Origin: CAYPHY01 sp964410625
GTDB lineage: Bacteria > Chloroflexota > Anaerolineae > Promineifilales > Promineifilaceae
Reading direction: 5' to 3'
Length of the DNA: 48,640 bases
Assembly: GCA_964410625.1 (NCBI GenBank)
Contig: CAYPHY010000039.1
Span: 1 to 48,640 of the forward strand
Position 1 is the first letter of the stretch, and every line of letters begins with the position of its first letter. Under the pieces are notes generated by a model. That model did not search any database. It saw only the letters and a program-made list of their open reading frames with translations, and was not told where the DNA came from. Below, piece by piece: positions 14,862-23,259 of this stretch. The translations under genes were made by a program, and so were the position numbers.

Positions 14862-14904
14862 AGATTGGAGATTAGGAGACTGAGAGACTGGGAGACTTGG
14901 TTAG
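14858..14904. repeat. GAGACT-family repeat (A family), one arm
   Basis: Units GAGATTG, GAGATTAG, GAGACTGA, GAGACTGG, GAGACTTG. The monooxygenase stop TAG (14859-14861) is at its left border. Confidence 0.6.
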
Positions 14905-14918
14905 TAGAAACAGAAACA

Positions 14919-14966
14919 AAAAATCCGCGTCAATCCGCGTTTTATCCGCGCTATCCGCGTAACCTT
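14919..14966. repeat. ATCCGCGT-family repeat (E family)
   Basis: Four tandem units, AAATCCGCGT, CAATCCGCGT, TTTATCCGCG, CTATCCGCGT, ending AACC just before the ligase ribosome-binding site. The repeat lies inside the two-gene operon. Confidence 0.65.
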
Positions 14967-14983
14967 TGAGGAGTTTATTGAAC

Positions 14984-16528
14984 ATGCGAGCAACAGACCT
15001 TCCCACTTATTACAATGCGATTGACATCCTCGAACACAATCTGACAGACAGGGCGGAGAAAACGGCCGTCTATAGCCACTCGCGCAACCTCACGTTTCGC
15101 GAGTTGGCGGATGAGGCGAATCAGGTCGGCCGCGCGTTGAAAAAGATGGGGGTGCGTATTGGCGAGGCGGTGGGCATTTTGGCCTTTGATAGCCCGGAGT
15201 GGGTGGCGAGTTATTTCGGAATTTTGAAGGTGGGTGGCGTGGCCCTGGGGATGAATACTCTACTGACGGCGGCCGAATACGACTACATTCTAAAGGATAG
15301 CCACGCGCGGGTGTTGCTGGTGCAAGATGTCTTGTGGCCAAAAATTGCTGAAATCCGGGCGCAGCAGCCTTATCTGGAGCATGTAGTGATCATCGGTGAG
15401 GCGACAAAGGATACGGTGGGCTATCAGGAGTGGATCGGCGGTGAGCCAACGGAATTGATCGCCACCAACACTCACCGTGATGATCTGGCGACGCTAAACT
15501 ATTCCAGCGGGACAACGGGACAACCCAAAGGCATCCCCCATGCCCATAAGGATTTGCCACTTTCGGCCAAGCTATGGGGGCAAAATGTGCTTGGTATCCG
15601 CGAAGATGACCGCACCTTTTCCGTTGCCAAACTCTTTTTCACCTTTGGGCAGGGCGGCAACCTGGTCTTTCCCTTTTCGGTGGGAGCGAGTATGGTTGTC
15701 TTTCCGGGGCCACCGCGCGAGACAGAGCAGATATTGGAGTTGATCGGCCGTTTTCAGCCGACGATCTGGTACAACGCGCCAACCGGCTATGCCATTGCCC
15801 TCTCCAAGCCCGATTTGACCGAAAAGTACGATCTCTCCTCGTTGCGCCTCTGTGTGTCGGCCGGGGAGGCGTTGCCCGCACCCATCTGGCGACAGTGGAA
15901 GGAGCGCACTGGGCTGGACATCATTGACGGGATCGGCTCCACCGAAGCGTACCATATCTTTCTCTCCAACCGGCCGGGCGACATTTGCCCCGGCAGCAGC
16001 GGCAAGCCATTTGAGGGGTATGAACTACGGATTGTGGATGAACAAGGCCATGACGTACCACAGGGCGAAATCGGCAACCTGTTAGTGAAGGGGGAGACGG
16101 TTGCCCTCTCTTATCTGCACCAGTATGAAAAGAGCCGCCAGACTTTTCGCGGCGAGTGGCTCTTTACCGGTGATAAATACTACGTGGATAAGGATGGGTA
16201 TTACTGGCATGCCGGCCGTTCCGACGACATGATTAAGGCTGGGGGGATTTGGGTGTCGCCGATGGAGGTGGAGAGTACATTGCTCAGCCACGCGGCCGTG
16301 TTGGAGTGTGCCGTCGTCGGCCAGGAAGACCAGGCGGAGTTGCTGAAGCCGAAGGCGTATGTGGTGCTGAAGCCGGAGTATGTGCCGTCGGCCGAGTTGG
16401 AACAGGAGTTAATCAATTATTGCCGGGAGCAGATGGCGAGTTATAAGCGGCCGCGCTGGATCGAATTTATTGACCAGCTCCCAAAGACAGCAACCGGCAA
16501 GATTCAGCGTTACAAATTGCGCTCTTAA
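14984..16528 (+). CDS. Benzoate/2-aminobenzoate-CoA ligase family protein
   Basis: A 514-residue ANL-superfamily ligase, forming an aryl-CoA from an aromatic acid with ATP via an adenylate. Motifs: P-loop LNYSSGTTGQPKGIPHAH (about 167-184), ISCV-type IDGIGSTEAYHIF, YHDY-type GDKYYVDKDGYYW, GRSDDMIKAGGIWVSP hinge, and C-terminal catalytic Lys in PKTATGKIQRYKLRS. The aromatic N-terminal string YYNAIDILEHNL is typical of benzoate-CoA ligases. An upstream in-frame TTG at 14966 exists, but ATG 14984 has GAGGAG 10 bp before it and is preferred. Given its partner, anthranilate is the best substrate guess, with benzoate possible. Confidence 0.92.
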   Translation: MRATDLPTYYNAIDILEHNLTDRAEKTAVYSHSRNLTFRELADEANQVGRALKKMGVRIGEAVGILAFDSPEWVASYFGILKVGGVALGMNTLLTAAEYDYILKDSHARVLLVQDVLWPKIAEIRAQQPYLEHVVIIGEATKDTVGYQEWIGGEPTELIATNTHRDDLATLNYSSGTTGQPKGIPHAHKDLPLSAKLWGQNVLGIREDDRTFSVAKLFFTFGQGGNLVFPFSVGASMVVFPGPPRETEQILELIGRFQPTIWYNAPTGYAIALSKPDLTEKYDLSSLRLCVSAGEALPAPIWRQWKERTGLDIIDGIGSTEAYHIFLSNRPGDICPGSSGKPFEGYELRIVDEQGHDVPQGEIGNLLVKGETVALSYLHQYEKSRQTFRGEWLFTGDKYYVDKDGYYWHAGRSDDMIKAGGIWVSPMEVESTLLSHAAVLECAVVGQEDQAELLKPKAYVVLKPEYVPSAELEQELINYCREQMASYKRPRWIEFIDQLPKTATGKIQRYKLRS

Positions 16529-16582
16529 TTCGAGTCAGTATGTGTTGATGAACACTGGGTGGTATCTGCTGTACCTATAACT

Positions 16583-16614
16583 AAAAAAAGCAGCATAGCC
16601 TTCGCTACACTGCT
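16583..16614 (-). terminator. Rho-independent-like terminator of the small membrane protein gene
   Basis: On the minus strand an imperfect stem (AGCAGTGTAG / CTATGCTGCT around CGAAGG) is followed by seven T. It lies 73 bp after the stop codon of the gene at 16687. Confidence 0.6.
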
Positions 16615-16686
16615 CATCAATCTATATCTCGACAACCCGCATCGCGGTTCAGAGTCCGAAGATAGTACGGCCGTTAAGCCAGTTAT

Positions 16687-16977
16687 CTACGCATGAACCC
16701 GATCCGAGCCAGCAATCTTCACTAACTTGTTATAAACACCAAGCAGCAAGAAGGGCGCAACCCACTGCCCGATAAAGCGGCTCTTCTCGGCTTTGCCTAA
16801 CAGTTCCAGGACAAATGAGACACCAATAGAGCCAAGGGCTGCCCAAAGAAAGGTGTCTGACGGTAATTTGGCCGTCTGTTCTTCAATTCCTCTTGCAACC
16901 GGCCCTTCTGAGTGTTCATAAGCTTCTCGTGTGTTAGCCATGTTGGTCATGTTCGTATATTCTGCTGTTGCTGTCAT
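16687..16977 (-). CDS. Small conserved membrane protein of unknown function
   Basis: A 96-residue protein. The N-terminal half is polar (SEGPVARGIEEQTAKLPSDT), followed by two hydrophobic stretches, FLWAALGSIGVSFVLELLG (about 44-62) and FIGQWVAPFLLLGVYNKLV (about 68-86), either two membrane helices or a hairpin. I recognise the EEQTAKLPSD motif as belonging to a widespread hypothetical family but know no function. Good Shine-Dalgarno (AAGGAG) 11 bases before the ATG and a terminator downstream: a stand-alone unit. Confidence 0.75.
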   Translation of the reverse strand: MTATAEYTNMTNMANTREAYEHSEGPVARGIEEQTAKLPSDTFLWAALGSIGVSFVLELLGKAEKSRFIGQWVAPFLLLGVYNKLVKIAGSDRVHA

Positions 16978-17313
16978 TAGCTTTGTTCTCCTTGTTACAG
17001 CGTCTGAACGCTATTCGTAAACATCGTCATCCCTTGTGATCTGTTCCAACCTAACTTCCTATAACAACAAAACAACCAATGAACGCGGTTTCGATTTGGC
17101 GTACTCCATCTCAACCAGCACATTGGTTGCGTTGTTTTTGTTGCTATAAGACTACTTTCTTTAAGGGGGTAAGCGATATGTATCGAGTTATAAGAGTAAG
17201 TTATAGAATTAGGTACACGGTGATCTATGAAGCGTCTGAAACATTGTCTATCGGTCTGATTAAACCCAGAAGTTAAAACGGTCTTATGGCTTTGCGGCCG
17301 AATGGTTTATGGT
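16978..17313. other. 336-bp intergenic region
   Basis: It lies between the membrane-protein gene and the GNAT gene, both on the minus strand, and should hold the promoter of the former. A small hairpin (AGCGT TCAG ACGCT, 17001-17014 on the minus strand) sits in the presumed leader. A plus-strand 32-codon frame (17178-17276) begins with ATG after AAGGGGG but has no recognisable content; see rejected list. Nothing else is seen. Confidence 0.5.
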
Positions 17314-18090
17314 CTATCTTTGCGTATGATAATAGGCATCGTAAGGCCCAATGTAGAGGTATCCTAGCTTTTTAGCCAGTTCGACTGATTGAGGATTGGC
17401 TGCGTCCCAATTGGGCCTGCGATTTTGTTGCAAACAGGTCAATAGCAGATTACCCGCCAACGCTGTAGCTACACCTTGACGACGGTAGGCTTCATTGACG
17501 AAAATGCTGACCTCGATCCCCTCGCTGCAAACCAGCGACGAATAGGCAACACCTATCGCTTTGCCGCTGTCTAAGATGGTAAAGCCTAAGCCGCGCTCGA
17601 CAAAGTCCTCCGCTGAGTCAAAATCAGAAAGGTCGAGATAACCGTCAGGTTGTTCGACTATCTGTTTTGCCACATCTCCACTGATGGGGATAACACGCGC
17701 CTGGAATGCTGTAGCGTCTAGGAGCTGGTTGAGATGGTGACTAGAGAGTTCGGCCGCTGAAAAACTGTATCGCGTGAACTTTTTCAAATGGTCGCCATAC
17801 AGTTCCTGAGCGACTTTTACCCATAGAGCAGGGGAGGGCATTAGGATATTGTAAGCTCGAAGGCCCTGCATCATTTGTTGCCCTACGAGGCCATCCGCCT
17901 CCCCAGCAAAGTACCAAAATGGGCCAACGGTGATGCGATAGGCAGTAGGATGGGCGAGATCATTGACAAAAGCTTGCCCCATTTGTCCTTCGATTACGCA
18001 CTCAATGGAAAGGTCTACACGCTTATTGTGGTAGAAAGCCTGGGCAAGTTTGAGCCGGTTCGCTTTGGTTAACTCTAGTTCATAGTCCAT
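17314..18090 (-). CDS. GNAT-family N-acetyltransferase
   Basis: A 258-residue protein. The C-terminal domain is GNAT: IEVSIFVNEAYRRQGVATAL contains the acetyl-CoA-binding loop R-R-Q-G-V-A (about 196-201), then NWDAANPQSVELAKKLGY, the C-terminal motif B. The N-terminal 130 residues are a separate alpha/beta domain with IECVIEGQMGQAFVND, as in the longer GNAT_acetyltran family. Substrate unknown. It starts 20 bp after the VOC gene ends on the same strand. Confidence 0.85.
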   Translation of the reverse strand: MDYELELTKANRLKLAQAFYHNKRVDLSIECVIEGQMGQAFVNDLAHPTAYRITVGPFWYFAGEADGLVGQQMMQGLRAYNILMPSPALWVKVAQELYGDHLKKFTRYSFSAAELSSHHLNQLLDATAFQARVIPISGDVAKQIVEQPDGYLDLSDFDSAEDFVERGLGFTILDSGKAIGVAYSSLVCSEGIEVSIFVNEAYRRQGVATALAGNLLLTCLQQNRRPNWDAANPQSVELAKKLGYLYIGPYDAYYHTQR

Positions 18091-18110
18091 TTTGCAACTG
18101 TGATCCCTGA

Positions 18111-18542
18111 CTAATTGCTCTCAAATAGCACACCGCCCCACGCTTGTGGGTCAACATCGGAGATGGATTGCGAGAAGGTCCACCGGCGGCCGACCAAATC
18201 TTCGGCCGTGTATTGACGCTCGCCATAGGGATAGTCGGATGGCGGACTGATGATCCGCGCTCCGGCCGCTTTAGCCTGTTCGTAATGGCTATCCACATCC
18301 GTGACCTGAACCATGATGGCATGGGAGGCTTCACTTGGGGAGATGTGAAAATCTGGGCCGTCCTTGTGTTGGGTCACAACAATAGATGACTCACCAAAGA
18401 GCAGTTGGAAACGATGATTACCAATCTGCAACCGTCGCTTGAAACCAAACGTCTCGCACAGCCAGGCAGCGGCCGCGCCAACATCACCATAAGCAAGTTC
18501 AGGAATAATAGTGCCGGGGGGCATCGAGCGATTCGCTGTCAT
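18111..18542 (-). CDS. VOC (glyoxalase/bleomycin-resistance) family protein
   Basis: A 143-residue protein with two beta-alpha-beta-beta-beta modules: IIPELAYGDVGAAAAWLCETF and AIMVQVTDVDSHYEQAKAAG, then PYGERQYTAEDLVGRRWTFS. VOC proteins are metal-dependent isomerases, dioxygenases or antibiotic-binding proteins; this YGERQY-DLVGRRWTF type is common in uncharacterised glyoxalase-like members. A longer frame starts at 18617, but ATG 18542 (MTANRSMPPGT) matches family length and is chosen. Confidence 0.85.
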   Translation of the reverse strand: MTANRSMPPGTIIPELAYGDVGAAAAWLCETFGFKRRLQIGNHRFQLLFGESSIVVTQHKDGPDFHISPSEASHAIMVQVTDVDSHYEQAKAAGARIISPPSDYPYGERQYTAEDLVGRRWTFSQSISDVDPQAWGGVLFESN

Positions 18543-18622
18543 TTTTGACCTCACTGGGCTGTATAGAATCACTGAACCAAATGTTCTAATCATAACAGCG
18601 GCCGCAGCTATGGTCAACGCGC

Positions 18623-19102
18623 TTACGCTTGATATTGGGGATGGGAGGCGATGAAACGGTCTAGCCGACCTTGTGCTGTTTGTTGCACTCGTTGTTGCAG
18701 CATCGGCGTCCAGCCAAGTGCCAGACCGATTGGCCCCAGGGCCATGCGCGACCAGCGCCAGAAGTTGAAGTGCTCGCGGTGCTGCACAATGGCCCCATTT
18801 AAGAAGATGAATTCGGCGTCAATGATGTTGTGGACTTTTCGGCGGCTTGATGCAAATGTATAACGCGCTTCCCAATGTGCTTTGCCGTGCTGTTCATCAG
18901 CTTCGATATCACGGAAGGTGATTTCTAGATCGCTGCCACCCTCGCAGAGCATATGCCACATCGCCCCCACTTGTTTACCCTGTAAAGAAAAGACCGGATC
19001 ATCGAAAGTGGTGGTTGGTGCATAGCAAGCGATCATGCCTTCGTGGTCACGACGGCCGAAGCTATTATAGAATTGCTCAATCAGTTTGCTATTTGGGTGC
19101 AT
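18623..19102 (-). CDS. NTF2-like / SnoaL-like protein
   Basis: A 159-residue protein of the NTF2-like cone fold: SKLIEQFYNSFGRRDHEGMI (N-terminal helices), CYAPTTTFDDPVFSLQGKQV, then strands HWEARYTFASSRRKVHNII and AEFIFLNGAIVQHREHFNFW. Members are small ligand-binding proteins or isomerases (ketosteroid isomerase-like, polyketide cyclases). The C-terminal 40 residues (WSRMALGPIGLALGWTPML) are an amphipathic extension. Specific role unknown. Confidence 0.8.
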   Translation of the reverse strand: MHPNSKLIEQFYNSFGRRDHEGMIACYAPTTTFDDPVFSLQGKQVGAMWHMLCEGGSDLEITFRDIEADEQHGKAHWEARYTFASSRRKVHNIIDAEFIFLNGAIVQHREHFNFWRWSRMALGPIGLALGWTPMLQQRVQQTAQGRLDRFIASHPQYQA

Positions 19103-19256
19103 TCTGTACTCCTGCTAGATGCGGCCAATTTCAGGCGACGGTAAACCGATGGTAAACAATACCTTGAAAATTCAGGAGTGCAAATACTCAATTTGTGAAA
19201 TGTCGGTGCTTAGTCAGTCCAGAAACTGCTCGCTTTTTGCCTACTTGTTCATTTTC

Positions 19257-19285
19257 TTGACAATTAAAGAACGCTAGGCTACATT
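19257..19285 (+). promoter_or_regulatory. Candidate promoter of the creatininase operon
   Basis: TTGACA (19257-19262), a 17-bp spacer and TACATT (19280-19285), 90 bp before the start codon. Perfect -35 with a weak -10. Confidence 0.5.
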
Positions 19286-19374
19286 AAAAAACATACCAAT
19301 GGGTTTGTTTTTTGGTTGTTTGCTGCGCCTCTGAAACAGCCGGTTGGCCGCCAAGCCGGTCTGTGTAGAGCAAG

Positions 19375-20139
19375 ATGACAAACATCTATTACCTCTCCGA
19401 GATGACCTGGCCCGAAGTCGCTGCTCTTGCCCGACGAACAGCGGTGGCCCTTGTCCCTACCGGTGCAACTGAAGCTCATGGCCCCCACCTCCCCCTTGAA
19501 ACGGATGTGATCATTGCCCAGGGTTCTTGCCGTCGCGCGGCCGAGCTTCTGGCGGCCGAGGGCATTGAATGTGCTATCGCTCCCCCCTTTTACTATGGCG
19601 TGACCAACTTTGGGATGCCTTTCGCCGGGACGGTGACGATCCCGGCGGAGACATTGACCCAACTGGTGGCGGCCGTTTGCCAATCCTTGTCCACTCATGG
19701 CTTTAACCGCATACTCTTTTCCAATCACCATCTGGAACCGGCCCACTTTGCGGCTATCAAAGCAGGGGCGGCCGCGGTGAATGAATCGGATATGGCTCGT
19801 GTGGCCGTTCCCGACGTGCGCGAGGAGCGTTGGGCGCGTACGCTGACAGAAGAGTTTCGCGCCGGAGCACGCCACGCCGGTTCCTATGAGACATCGCTGG
19901 TGATGGCTGAACGGCCGGAACTGGTGCGCGAAGCGCAGCGGCAGGGGCTGGCCCCGGTGTGGATTGACCTGCCCGACCGCATTCGCAATCATGGGGCACG
20001 GACCTTTAAGGAGGCGGGTAGCGAGCAGGCTTATTTTGGCGACCCGGCCAGAGCATCGGCCGCCGAAGGGGAGCAGATCTTTGCCGCGTTGGCAGAGATG
20101 TTGGTGGCGGCCGTTCGAGAACTGTTAGCCGAGCGATAG
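19375..20139 (+). CDS. Creatininase-family metal-dependent amidohydrolase
   Basis: A 254-residue protein of creatininase/FAPy-deformylase type. Family signatures: ALVPTGATEAHGPHLPLETD (about 25-44, with metal-binding Glu, His and Asp), FGMPFAGTVTIP, FNRILFSNHHLEP (the usual GH N-x-H region, here NHHLEP) and HAGSYETSLVMAERPELV (H-A-G-x-x-E-T-S). Members hydrolyse cyclic or linear amides such as creatinine, mycofactocin precursor peptides and formamides. As first gene before an ABC binding protein and a cyclase-family hydrolase, it may act on an imported nitrogenous aromatic or formamide (inference). Confidence 0.9.
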   Translation: MTNIYYLSEMTWPEVAALARRTAVALVPTGATEAHGPHLPLETDVIIAQGSCRRAAELLAAEGIECAIAPPFYYGVTNFGMPFAGTVTIPAETLTQLVAAVCQSLSTHGFNRILFSNHHLEPAHFAAIKAGAAAVNESDMARVAVPDVREERWARTLTEEFRAGARHAGSYETSLVMAERPELVREAQRQGLAPVWIDLPDRIRNHGARTFKEAGSEQAYFGDPARASAAEGEQIFAALAEMLVAAVRELLAER

Positions 20140-20231
20140 GGCGAAGGGTGGAAAGGAGGTTGTTTATGGGTGAGGACTGATCCTGTTGATTGCGAATTGA
20201 TAACTGCTCACTACATTCCTAAGGAGGAAAG

Positions 20232-21455
20232 ATGATGATCAAAAAGAGTCCGTTATTAACCCGGCGCCAGTTCTTGAAGGTAGCCGGTGGCACGGCCGCA
20301 GCCCTCTCTATGCCCGCTGTCCTGTCCGCGTGTAGCACAGCCACATCAGGCCCATTGAAAATTGGTATCTTGCTACCCTATAGCGACATCTATGCTGTCC
20401 TGGGCGAGAGCATCACCGAGGCGATCCGGATGTATTTTGAGGAAAACGGCAATGAGGCGGGCGGCCGTGCGGTGGAGTTCATTCAAGAGGACGAAGGCAC
20501 CGCGCCCGACGTCGCCTTGCAGAAGGCGCAAAAGCTGGTGGAACAGGATGAGGTGGACTTGGTAGTCGGTGTTGTTAGTTCCGGTGTGTTGCTCGGTGTT
20601 CGCGACTATTTCCACGACAATCAGAAGTTGCTGGTTGTCGCCAACGCCGGAGCGAATGAACTGAGCCGCAACCTGAAAACCCCCTACATCTGGCGTACAT
20701 CGTTCACCAACTGGATGGCCCCCTATAGCATGGGTAGTTGGGCAGCCGCCAACGTTGGCACACGGGCGGCGATCAGCGTCCCCGACTATGCTGCCGGAAA
20801 CAACAACATCACCGGTTTCACCAACAGCTTTACGGCCGCTGGCGGCGAAATTATCCTCGAACAACGGACGCCTTTCCCCAACATGGGCGACCCCGCGCCG
20901 TTTATTGCCGAACTGGCCGATTCTGGTGCTGACCTTGTCTACTCATTCTATAGTGGTGGAGCGGCCGTGACCTTCGTTACCGCCTATAGCCAGTTTGGGT
21001 TAAGTGAGCAAATCCCCTTGCTGGCGGCCGGTTTTATGACCGAGGAAGACGTATTACCCGCGCAAGGAGACGGGGCCAACGGCATTCGCACCACGCTGCA
21101 CTGGTCTTATGTCTTGGACAATGCCGAGAACAATGCGTTCAAGGAGGCGTATCGCACCCGCACCGGCACAGACGCGAATGTGTTCGCTGTGCAAGGGTAT
21201 GATACAGCCAGGGTGGTCAAGGATATGTTGGACGCGGTGGATGGGGATACCAGCGATGTCCAGGCAATGATTAACGCGCTGGGTAATGTCAGCTTTAATA
21301 GCCCGCGCGGCCCCTTCCGGCTCGACGCCAATTCACAAGCGCCGGAGCACAATATGTACTTGCGTGAAGTACAGACGGTTGATGGGGCGTTGCACAATGC
21401 GATTGTAGAAAATCTGGGTTCGATTGTAGACCCGGGTGATGATTCGCTTGGATAA
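20232..21455 (+). CDS. ABC transporter substrate-binding lipoprotein (Peripla_BP_6, LivK type)
   Basis: A 407-residue exported protein. Residues 11-34 carry a twin-arginine motif (RRQFLK) and a lipobox (LSAC, lipidated C34). The remainder is a type I periplasmic-binding fold: KIGILLPYSDIYAVLGE, DEVDLVVGVVSSGVL, YIWRTSFTNWMAPYSMG, and AVQGYDTARVVKDML near the C-terminus. Such proteins bind branched-chain amino acids, amides or aromatic acids. No permease or ATPase is adjacent; the livHMGF set at 44.4-47.8 kb, which lacks a binding protein, is a candidate partner. Strong ribosome-binding site AAGGAGG before the ATG pair. Confidence 0.93.
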   Translation: MMIKKSPLLTRRQFLKVAGGTAAALSMPAVLSACSTATSGPLKIGILLPYSDIYAVLGESITEAIRMYFEENGNEAGGRAVEFIQEDEGTAPDVALQKAQKLVEQDEVDLVVGVVSSGVLLGVRDYFHDNQKLLVVANAGANELSRNLKTPYIWRTSFTNWMAPYSMGSWAAANVGTRAAISVPDYAAGNNNITGFTNSFTAAGGEIILEQRTPFPNMGDPAPFIAELADSGADLVYSFYSGGAAVTFVTAYSQFGLSEQIPLLAAGFMTEEDVLPAQGDGANGIRTTLHWSYVLDNAENNAFKEAYRTRTGTDANVFAVQGYDTARVVKDMLDAVDGDTSDVQAMINALGNVSFNSPRGPFRLDANSQAPEHNMYLREVQTVDGALHNAIVENLGSIVDPGDDSLG

Positions 21456-21536
21456 AGCGGTAAATAGCGATTGGTAAGCGGTGATCGGATTGGTATTCGA
21501 TTGCCGCTTGCTGTTTATTGAAGAGGAATAGTCTGT

Positions 21537-22328
21537 ATGTCTGCTAACAATCATGTTTTACTCTTGCTGGCCGAGGCGCTCAGCAACGGCCGTGTCCAGG
21601 TCATTGATCTGACCCAGCCGCTCGCTCCCGATACCCCGGTCATTGACCTCCCGCCGATCTTTGCTCCCTCCCCGCCGCTGACCATGGAAGTGATCTCCCA
21701 CTATGACGACAAAGGCCCGGCCTGGTATTGGAATACGCTCCATCTAGGCGAACACACCGGAACCCACTTCGACGCCCCTGTGCATTGGGTCACCGGCAAA
21801 GATTTGCCCGACAATACGACTGATACGATCCCTGTCGGCCGTCTGGTTGGCCCCGCCTGTGTGCTGGATGTTAGCCAGGATGTGGCCGAAAATGAGGATT
21901 TTCTGCTGACCATTGAGCGCGTGGCGGCGTGGGAGGCGGAACACGGCCGCATCCCTGATGGCGCGTGGTTCTTGCTGCGTACTGACTGGTCGAAGCGCGA
22001 CGGCCGGGAAGCCTTTCTCAACGTGCGCGACGATGGGCCACACTCCCCCGGCTTCCATCCCGATTGCGCCCGTTATCTAGCCAACGAGCGCGGCATTCTG
22101 GGCGTCGGCGTTGAAACCGTCGGCACAGACGCCGGACAGGCAGGAGGCTTCGACCCACCCTTTCCCACCCACACTTTCATGCACGGCGCGGGCAAGTTCG
22201 GCCTTGCCAGCTTACGAAATCTCGATCAGTTGCCACCGACCGGGGCGATTGTCATCGCCGCCCCGCTGAAAATCGTCAACGGCTCCGGCAGCCCACTCCG
22301 TGTTTTAGCCCTTGCTCCGGCCGTCTAG
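21537..22328 (+). CDS. Cyclase-family metal-dependent hydrolase (possible kynurenine formamidase)
   Basis: A 263-residue protein with the cyclase-family zinc motif in HLGEHTGTHFDAPVHW (about 72-87; H-x-G-T-H-x-D-x-x-x-H). Other conserved parts: VIDLTQPLAPDTPVIDLPP, WFLLRTDWSKRDG, HPDCARYLANERGILGVGVET. KynB-type kynurenine formamidase and isatin hydrolase belong to this family. It is longer than typical KynB (about 210 residues), closer to other cyclase members. With kynA in the same window, formylkynurenine is a reasonable substrate; isatin or another cyclic amide is also possible. It directly follows the binding-protein gene. Confidence 0.82.
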   Translation: MSANNHVLLLLAEALSNGRVQVIDLTQPLAPDTPVIDLPPIFAPSPPLTMEVISHYDDKGPAWYWNTLHLGEHTGTHFDAPVHWVTGKDLPDNTTDTIPVGRLVGPACVLDVSQDVAENEDFLLTIERVAAWEAEHGRIPDGAWFLLRTDWSKRDGREAFLNVRDDGPHSPGFHPDCARYLANERGILGVGVETVGTDAGQAGGFDPPFPTHTFMHGAGKFGLASLRNLDQLPPTGAIVIAAPLKIVNGSGSPLRVLALAPAV

Positions 22329-22344
22329 GGATCAAAAAAGAGTT

Positions 22345-23172
22345 ATGAGCGAATCAAGCGCATTGATTCCAATCGAACAAAAGACGGTCACCTTTTACGA
22401 AGATGAGATCACGGCCGTGGTTGTGGATGAAGATGGCAAGCAAGAGGTCTATGTACCGTTGCGGCCGATTTGCGAATACTTGGGGTTAACATGGTCGAGT
22501 CAGTTCATGCGAATTAACCGCGACCCTGTTCTTTCTGAGGCGGCGACTTCCGTTCTCGTAACGAGAACGGAAGTCGAGCAACCGATGGGGGCAAAGTCTA
22601 ACGAAATGGTTTGCTTACCGCTGAAATACCTCAATGGCTGGTTATTTGGGGTCAATGCCAGTCGTATCAAGGAAGAGTTGCGCGAACGAGTAATCCGTTA
22701 TCAGAAGGAATGCTACGAAGTATTGGCTCAAGCTTTCCAATCTCCTGCGGCAAGGCCAGATGCTTCCTCCACGCTGATGCAGGTGCGCGAGATGGGGTTG
22801 GCAATTGTGCGGATGGCTGAGGAGCAGATGGAGTTCGACAGGCGCCTGGGCGTCCAAGAAGGGCGGATGGATCAGGCGGCCGTTATCGTGGGCGACTTGC
22901 GGAAGCGGGTCGCATCCATTGAACAACAATTCCGGCCTAGCACGGCCGTTACTGATGAGCAAGCCAGCCAGATCAGCCAGGCAGTAAAGGCGGTAGCCGT
23001 TGCCCTGGGCAAACAAACCAAGAAGAACGAGTTTGGCGCTGTCTATGGCGAGCTTTACCGTAAGTGGTCGGTTTCCAGTTATAAGTTAATCCCCGCACGC
23101 CGTTTTGATGAGGTCATGAAGTGGCTGGCAGAATGGTATAGTTCGATCACCGATGAAGAAATTCCATTCTAA
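22345..23172 (+). CDS. P22_AR_N / ORF6C-type phage antirepressor-like protein
   Basis: A 275-residue protein. The N-terminal 110 residues match the P22 antirepressor N-terminal domain (YVPLRPICEYLGLTWSSQFM, then MVCLPLKYLNGWLFGVNASR and ELRERVIRYQKECYEVLAQA). The middle is a coiled coil (about 130-190), and the C-terminus (AVYGELYRKWSVSSYKLIPA, FDEVMKWLAEWYSSI) resembles ORF6C. It stands alone without other phage genes. A 31-bp palindrome lies in its coding sequence. The frame opens at 22312, but ATG 22345 is outside the preceding gene and fits better. Such orphan genes may regulate prophage or host genes; function unknown. Confidence 0.85.
   Translation: MSESSALIPIEQKTVTFYEDEITAVVVDEDGKQEVYVPLRPICEYLGLTWSSQFMRINRDPVLSEAATSVLVTRTEVEQPMGAKSNEMVCLPLKYLNGWLFGVNASRIKEELRERVIRYQKECYEVLAQAFQSPAARPDASSTLMQVREMGLAIVRMAEEQMEFDRRLGVQEGRMDQAAVIVGDLRKRVASIEQQFRPSTAVTDEQASQISQAVKAVAVALGKQTKKNEFGAVYGELYRKWSVSSYKLIPARRFDEVMKWLAEWYSSITDEEIPF
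22545..22575. repeat. Perfect 31-bp palindrome inside the antirepressor-like gene
   Basis: Arms of 15 bp (GACTTCCGTTCTCGT and ACGAGAACGGAAGTC) around a central A. In mRNA it would form a very stable hairpin; in the protein it codes the stretch around SVLVTRTEVE. Confidence 0.9.
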
Positions 23173-23231
23173 GCAGAGGCATCTGAGTTACCATACGTTG
23201 ACACTACTTAGGTGAGATGATAGTATAAAAA

Positions 23232-23249
23232 ATACTAACCGGTAGGTAT
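23232..23249. promoter_or_regulatory. Palindromic site upstream of tetR, candidate operator
   Basis: ATACTAACCGGTAGGTAT matches its own reverse complement in 14 of 18 positions and ends 10 bp before the tetR start codon. Twelve bases of it (AACCGGTAGGTA) recur exactly upstream of the gene at 47953-48561. Confidence 0.55.
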
Positions 23250-23259
23250 GTATTGAGTT

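Noticed and set aside
17178..17276. 32-codon frame with AAGGGGG before the ATG
   Set aside because: A fair ribosome-binding site but no recognisable peptide features, no conservation evidence available and no promoter; left as a possible small gene only.
22345..23172. Prophage
   Set aside because: A single antirepressor-like gene with no integrase, structural or lysis genes nearby does not make a prophage.
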